The translations under genes and the position numbers were made by a program. From assembly GCA_963930645.1 (NCBI GenBank), contig OZ005653.1, positions 211,096,496 to 211,160,495 of the forward strand: DNA of 64,000 nt, given 5' to 3'. The notes under the pieces were generated by a model. The model had not been told where the DNA came from. It did not search any database and worked only from the letters and a program-made list of their open reading frames with translations. Source of the stretch: Salticus scenicus (Eukaryota > Arthropoda > Arachnida > Araneae > Salticidae). Positions within the stretch are counted from its first letter, which is position 1; every line of letters starts with the position of its first letter. Shown here piece after piece: positions 58,066 to 64,000 of the stretch.

Positions 58066-59490
58066 AGTGTTTTTCACTTTGGAAATTTAATATTTCATTT
58101 GTATGAATAACAGTCGTTTGTGTATGAAGTTTCATTCAATTATGACGATTTCTTTATGGTGTTGCAATTTTTACAAATATATGTTTACAATTTATATAAC
58201 TAATATTTAATATAAATTTCTTAAAACATCTCAATGCCCATATTTCCTGATTTCTATTTTTCCACTTGTATTACGACATGCATGATTCATATGACTACAA
58301 AACTATTAGATACCACATTATCCAAATCGTAATTTTCATAATTTTAGAGTATTAAAGTTTACTATTTGAAAATGGTTTTATGCAGTTACTGAAATATAGA
58401 AATATTATACGAAAGGTGTCAATCATATTTATAAAAGAAAGGTTTTCTATACCTGAATTGTAGATATTCCTCGATTATTAAACAATGAACAATATTTTAT
58501 TATTTTTATTATTTATTATAGAGATCTGATACTTTAAAAGAGTTTTAATATCGAAACTGAAAGACTGTGAATTTCCGTTTTATTTTTACATTATATATAT
58601 ATATATATATTCAAATTCACAATTTACTTTACTTACATTATATTAAAAGTCCACAGAATCCTCGTGTGTGGTCTGTTCTTAGTTTATTTAACTCAAGTCG
58701 AATGAAATATTGAACATGAAACTTTTTCATAAGATTTCCCAAATATATGTTTTTATATCACTAATATTTCGAAGATCAACGAGATCTTGATTTTATTCAA
58801 TTGGAAATATGTTTCTTAAGAAATAAGAAAATTTGAAAATCGACGTACTTTACCACTCAAATGATTCAAAATAATGTACTTTTCCAAAAATGCGTAGCAT
58901 TTTTTTTTTTCTATTTATGATTCGATTCTCAGAGAAATATACTTAAATATTTCGGAAAAAATAAGATTAGTTTTCTACTAAACCGTAACAGAAATAAATT
59001 CTATTTCATCGAATGTCTGGGTAAAGGAAAAATAAGGCTTGTCAAAATGTTAGATTGACGTCTCATTACTATTGTCATACGTGATTAAACTAAAATGTAT
59101 TTAAATGGAAAATCACTGTTAGTTAATTTAGTGCATGAGGTTTTTTAATAATTTTAAGAATAGAATCAAATGGTTAGAAAATCGAAATTTATCTTGCAAA
59201 ATACGCATATTACAACGCATAATTGTAGAAAAATGTATACACGAAAGTTAGCAGGTTAAGAAAGAATAATTATAAGATAAAAACTTTTTATAAACCATGT
59301 TTTCAACTTTCTGTAGAATCATAGTTATAGAACTACATTAGCACTTTATCAATGTGTATAAAATTTTTAAAGTGATAATGACGTCAATTTTTGTAAGATA
59401 TATAATTTAACTTTTTACAATTTTTTAACGTTTACGTTTAATTAAATGTACTTATTTTTATGTCGAAAGGAAATGAATTCGTACTTTTTT
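58066..59490. other. AT-rich stretch with repeats G and E
   Basis: Repeat G matches 37265-37520 at about 58850-59060. An inverse fragment of repeat E lies at about 59400-59485. No gene. Confidence 0.5.
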
Positions 59491-59741
59491 TTTGGGGGGG
59501 GGGGTAATTCCATTTTAAATCAACAAATTTTCAAAAAAGTTGTTGCATGACAATTTTTGATTTTGATGACAATTTGCATGTGCTTTCCCCATACCTTTTT
59601 GACCACAAAAATATTTTTTTTTATTTAAAAAAAAATTACCCTTTGATATGAAGGCTATTTTTGTCGTTGTCAACAGCAAAAATTAGATATTTTGATGCTT
59701 TGCTTTATGAACTATAACTTTTTTCCTATCAAAGCTATCAA

Positions 59742-60190
59742 ACTCTACTATAGCTCATTGGAAAGCTAAAAAAAAGATCTTTTTCCATATGGTATCAATA
59801 AATTTGAGATTTAAAAACAAAGGTTATTTTTTCAAGGTCAAAGTTTGCGATGCAAAATTAATTTTTTGCCACTTTTGAAAATTAAAAAACCTATGAAGGG
59901 CTTGGAATAACAAGCCCTCTTTTTTTTCTTATATACATATATAAGGTTGCTTATTGTATTAAAAAGTTTGGCTTGTTACTCTGCCCCCTTCACAAGATAC
60001 GACCCCCCCGAAGTTGCAAATTTTCTAAAAAATCCAATTTTCAATGCTAAAAAAATGCATGTGGGGGGGCAAGGTAAATTTTTTTTACTTGTGTGATTTT
60101 AAGTACTTCATACCATCTTTCAAACAAAAAAAAATTACTTTGTTATTCAAAGGCGTTTGGCAGCTATAAGGGTCTGAATTTTCAAATAAT
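59742..60190 (+). repeat. Left inverted arm
   Basis: Inverse of 63551-64000 with few substitutions and small indels in homopolymers. Landmarks are CTATAGCTCATTGGAAAGCT, ATGAAGGGCTTGG, CACAAGATACGACCCCCC and GGCGTTTGGCAGCTATAAGG. Confidence 0.9.
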
Positions 60191-60782
60191 CACACTAAAA
60201 CCATCCAATTTTTTCATGTACTTTTTTTTGGAAACATGTCATTTATTATTATTTTTTTTTATTTGATGGACTTAGATTGACCTCACAAATAAGAATATAT
60301 CATATTCCTACTTTTCCTCATTTATAGTAATCTATTTGCCAGTTAAAAGCAAGAATAGACAGATTTCAACTTGTCCAGCCTTGCTCCCACATGTATAGAA
60401 CAGTTCCCTTTAGGCAAACAGTACCTACCTGAAATAGGAACTGTGCCAATGACAAGGCTGCTTGAATATTATTGGATACAATTTGACCAATAATATAGGG
60501 TAAGACAAATGATCTGCCTGCCAATGATGTCACATGGAACTGCTTTATAACTTAGTTGTTTCTTTAACTCTGAAAGGAGTAGGTTGCTGGGAAGTGTTCT
60601 TGCTGTAAAATCTTGTAAATTTTTGTCTTTCATGTAGGTTTTTTCATTTCAAGGTCAAGAAATATACATATTTACAGAATATTTTGGTGAATAACTGTCC
60701 TTGTTGAAGGTAAAAAAAGAAATTATTTTTTAGAATTCTTAAATATAAGTTTGTTTTTCTGCATATAAAGAGTAAATGAATT

Positions 60783-63331
60783 ATGGATAACTCTAAATGC
60801 TCCATAGGAATTTTTATGAAAGATAATTGTAACATTTTAAGTTATAGTAGGCAGTCAACTGTAGAGAGTATTTCTAAGTATAATGATGATGATAAAACTT
60901 TACTGCAATTGAGAACTGGATGTAAAACAATTGAAACTGTTTGTACTTACCATGCAAAAAAGTTTTTAGATAAATTTTCTCACCTTTATGGAACTTCCTG
61001 CTGTGACCCATTTTCGGAACATAATAAGGTGATTACAAAATCGCTGAGAATCATAAGCAAAGATTTGTATTTGAAAAACACAAATTTGAATCTTATCCCT
61101 GGAAAATCTCTGTGCTCTAAATGTTTAAATAAAATTCAAAATCAGAGAGTTGAAACCTATAAAGATAATAATGAAGAAATGTACATACCTGAATGTGATT
61201 TAGTCGAGTCTGTAAATGTAGCATGTAGTGCCCTTGGAGTATCACCTGTGAAAGTTGCCAAATTATCGCGTGATCGTAAATCATCTACATTAAAAAGAAA
61301 AGTTTCAGCGATAACAGAATGTGTCACAAATAAACTAAATAAATCATTTGACCTTTCAATTGTTTCACATGAAGAAAACAATAGTTCTTGCCAAAAGCAC
61401 ATATGTGATAATTATGAAAAATTAATAGAATACCTTAAAGAGAGAATGAAAACTGCTGAGTGTCTGCAGGATAAAGTAAACATTTTAAGTTTGTTGCCTG
61501 TAACTTGGAGCTATGCAAAAATTCAAGCAGAATTTGGAGTCAGCCAGTATTTAATTCGAAAAACTAAAGATTTAGTTAAAACACTAGGAGTTTTACCAAA
61601 ACTGGAACCTAAGAAGCCAAGCAATATTCTTGCTTCTAGTACAATAAAAGCTATAGAGGATTTTTATCAGAGAGATGCCTGTAGTCGCATGATGCCTGGA
61701 AAAAAGGACTGTATTTCTGTGAGAGGAATGAATGGGGAAAAGTCAAACCTTCAAAAAAGGCTCATTTTATGTGACTTGAAGGAACTTTACATACATTTTA
61801 AAGAAAATTATCCTGATTTGAAAGTAGGGTTATCTAAATTTGCCGATCTTAGACCAAAATTTTGTGTGTTAGCTGGAGCATCTGGTACACATTCAGTGTG
61901 CGTTTGTTTGTACCATCAAAATGCTATCAGCGATTAAAAGTGATCATAGCTACAAAGATCTGCTGCAGATTATGGTCTGTGATACTGAAAATGAGAATTG
62001 TATGTTTTCGGAATGTACTGCCTGTCCAGGTGTGGATGCCATTTTATCACTGATTTCTCCAAGTAACAGCACCCAAATTGACTTGGAAAATGATGAATTT
62101 GAGGATTTGCAAGTTTCATATAAGCAGTGGATGTCCACAGACAGATGTGAACTGACATCATAAGTGCTACCTTTACAAGAATTCTTGGTTAAGTGTTGTG
62201 AAAAACTTGAGCATCTAAAGAGCCACCATTTCATTGCCAGTAAACAAGCAGCGTTTCTAAAATCAAAGAAAGAAGATCTGGATAAGGGGGAATTTTTGAT
62301 ACTTGGAGATTTTTCAGAGAATTTCTCTTGTGTTGTTCAAGACGAGGTGCAGACCTATCACTGGTCAGGTGTGCAATGTACGCTTCATCCTTTTGTTGTC
62401 TACTGGGAAAAAGATGGAGAAATTCAAACTCAAAGTTTTTGCTTTGTAAGCGACTGCCTTGACCACAACACAACTACATTCTACGCCTTTCAAATGATCC
62501 TTGTTAAAAAACTGAAGGCAGATCATGCTTTAATTTCAAAATTATTCTATTTTTCAGATGGATCTGTCGCACAGTACAAAAACAGGAAAAACTTCATTAA
62601 CTTGAGCCATCATGAACAAGACTTTAGGGATAAAAGCAGAGTGGCATTTTTTTGCTACATCCCACGGGAAAGGCCCTTGCGATGGGATTGGAGGAACAGT
62701 GAAGAGGCTAGTGCGAAAGGCTAGTTTGCAACGACCGGTCAGTAATCAAATCTTGAATCCATTAGATGTCTTTGAATACTGCACTGAACATATTAATAGT
62801 GTAACGTTTTTCTATGTTTCCTGTGATGATGTTAATGCAGTAGGAAAAGTTCTTGAGGAAAGATATAAAACAGCACTATCATTACCCCAAACTCGGTCTT
62901 TCCACAGCTACATTCCACTCAACAGAAATATCATTCATGCCAGACGTACATCATTTTCTTTAGATTTTACAACCTTTCATGTCATCAAAGACGAACCTAT
63001 CAACCTTAGATTATCCACACCAACAACCCGACCAAAGTTGTCCGATTATGTTTGTTGCGTATATGATGGTGACTGGTGGCTAGGAGAAGTGGTGGAAATA
63101 AAGGTATTTGATGTCGAAGAAGAATACAGGATCCACTTTTTTCATCCTAAAGGACCTGGAACATCGTTTAAAAAATCAAGTCATGATAACCAAACTTGGG
63201 TTCGGTTTCAAGATATTTTGAAAATCCTGACTGCGTCAAAACTATGGTCAGCACAGGGAAGAGGTCATAATATCACACCTGTGATCAGTGAACATTTGTC
63301 AACTCTTCTCTATGAGACAATAAACCACTGA
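60783..63331 (+). pseudogene. DDE/D-type transposase (possible Sola-like), broken by frameshifts and a stop
   Basis: Roughly 850 residues in four pieces: 60783-61937 (ATG start, MDNSKCSIGIF), 61921-62160, 62164 to about 62630, and about 62630-63331. The N-terminus is Cys/His-rich (CTYHAKKF, SCCDPF, CSKC), a possible zinc-binding region. Next comes a segment with FADLRPKFCVLAG. Candidate catalytic Asp residues are in LILGDFSENF (62308), YFSDGSVAQYKN (62557) and CDGIGGTVKR (62681), consistent with an RNase H-like fold. The C-terminus (YDGDWWLGEVVE, FFHPKGPGTSF, WVRFQDIL) looks like a Tudor/chromo-type small barrel. Lesions are a frameshift near 61920, a TAA at 62161-62163 and a frameshift near 62630. 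I recognise this protein type from other invertebrate genomes, but the superfamily name is inference. Confidence 0.72.
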
Positions 63332-63550
63332 ACAAAAAAGTTTTGCATGTTTTGAGAGGTAAGTTAAATTCTATATACCAAGATGTTAGAAACCTTAAAT
63401 TAGCTTATCAAAGTTTAAATGTGTTCTTTGACAACTCTTCTTAGTCTTTTTAGTTGTTTTCACCATTTAAAACTAACAATTAAGTAAAAAATAACTTTTC
63501 ACTAACACCTAAGATTAAGATGTATGAAAATAATTGCGTTGTTTCAGTAT

Positions 63551-64000
63551 AATTATTTGAAAATTTAGACCCTTATAGCTGCCAAACGCCTTTGAATAAC
63601 AAAGTAACTTTTTTTTTGTTTGAAAGATGGTAAGAAGTACTTAAAATCACACAAGTAAAAAAAAATCTACCTTGCCCCCCACATGCATTTTTTTAGCATT
63701 GAAAATTGGATTTTTTAGAAAATTTGCAACTTTGGGGGTCGTATCTTGTGAAGGGGGCTGAATAACAAGCCAAACTTTTTAATACAATAAGCAACCATAT
63801 ATATGTATATAAGAAAAAAAAAGAGGGCTTGTTATCCCAAGCCCTTCATAGGTTTTTTAATTTTCAAAAGTGGCAAAAAATTAATTTTGCATCACAAACT
63901 TTGACCTTGAAAAAATAACCTTTGTTTTTAAATCTCAAATTTATTGATACCATATGGAAAAAGATCTTTTTTTTAGCTTTCCAATGAGCTATAGTTGAGC
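63551..64000 (-). repeat. Right inverted arm (truncated by the window end)
   Basis: Mirror of 59742-60190. Identical landmarks in inverse order, still matching at position 64000. Confidence 0.9.

Larger units (their letters stand above)
59494..64000 (+). mobile_element. Large DNA transposon with very long inverted repeats (right end outside window)
   Basis: Inverted arms at 59742-60190 and 63551-64000 surround a broken transposase gene. The right arm is still continuing at the window edge, so the left arm should extend further, perhaps to the G run at about 59494. The inner arm boundary reads ATTCAGACCCTTATAGCTGC in inverse on the left and TTTAGACCCTTATAGCTGCC on the right. The superfamily is uncertain; the protein recalls Sola-type transposases. 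The left limit is a guess. Confidence 0.75.

Overview
The window is eukaryotic, strongly AT-rich and almost entirely repetitive. I found no convincing host protein-coding gene in 64 kb. Every coding remnant I can name belongs to a transposable element: Jockey-type LINE fragments, a Ty1/Copia pol, an LTR element with gag only, hAT, piggyBac and Tc1/mariner transposases, and a large DDE-type element with very long inverted repeats. There are also tRNA-derived SINEs, palindromic MITEs, homopolymers of 20-36 bases and many microsatellites. This mixture fits an arthropod, most plausibly an arachnid such as a spider. That assignment is inference from the repeat style, not from a diagnostic gene.

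Layout. 1-5.1 kb: AT-rich sequence, a LINE RNase H remnant (2.4-2.9 kb, minus) and a 418-bp hAT-like MITE. 5.1-11.5 kb: three non-autonomous rolling-circle-like elements (families A and C below) around an inverted pair of tRNA-Thr-like modules. 12-13.7 kb: two large foldback repeats. 15-18.4 kb: a TTAA-flanked MITE and a minus-strand Copia pol split by a family C element. 21-23.5 kb: old dispersed repeats and an inverted pair of tRNA-like SINE candidates. 23.7-32.4 kb: a complete LTR element with two 668-bp LTRs, a primer-binding site, a polypurine tract and a Gag ORF but no pol. A 3.9-kb hAT element and a palindromic TA-flanked MITE lie inside it. 34.5-41.7 kb: an 81-bp tandem array and four family B elements, two of them head to tail. 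43.2-45.4 kb: a nearly intact piggyBac element. 46.4-48.3 kb: family B and A elements abutting with no spacer. 48.4-55 kb: a TTAA MITE, a SINE with a 13-bp target duplication and three more palindromic MITEs. 57-58.1 kb: a decayed Tc1 transposase. 59.5 kb to the end: a large element with inverted arms of at least 450 bp around a broken ~850-residue transposase; its right end lies outside the window.

The most interesting structure is the set of families I call A, B and C, which differ in sequence but share one plan. The left end is TTTTACTTYC followed by a self-complementary palindrome. The interior has a CA/GACA microsatellite. One more copy of the half-palindrome lies near the right end and is followed by a terminal hairpin. 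This matches the known plan of Helentron-associated elements (terminal repeat, subterminal repeat, 3' hairpin, internal microsatellite). No Rep/helicase gene is present here, so mobilisation would have to be in trans.
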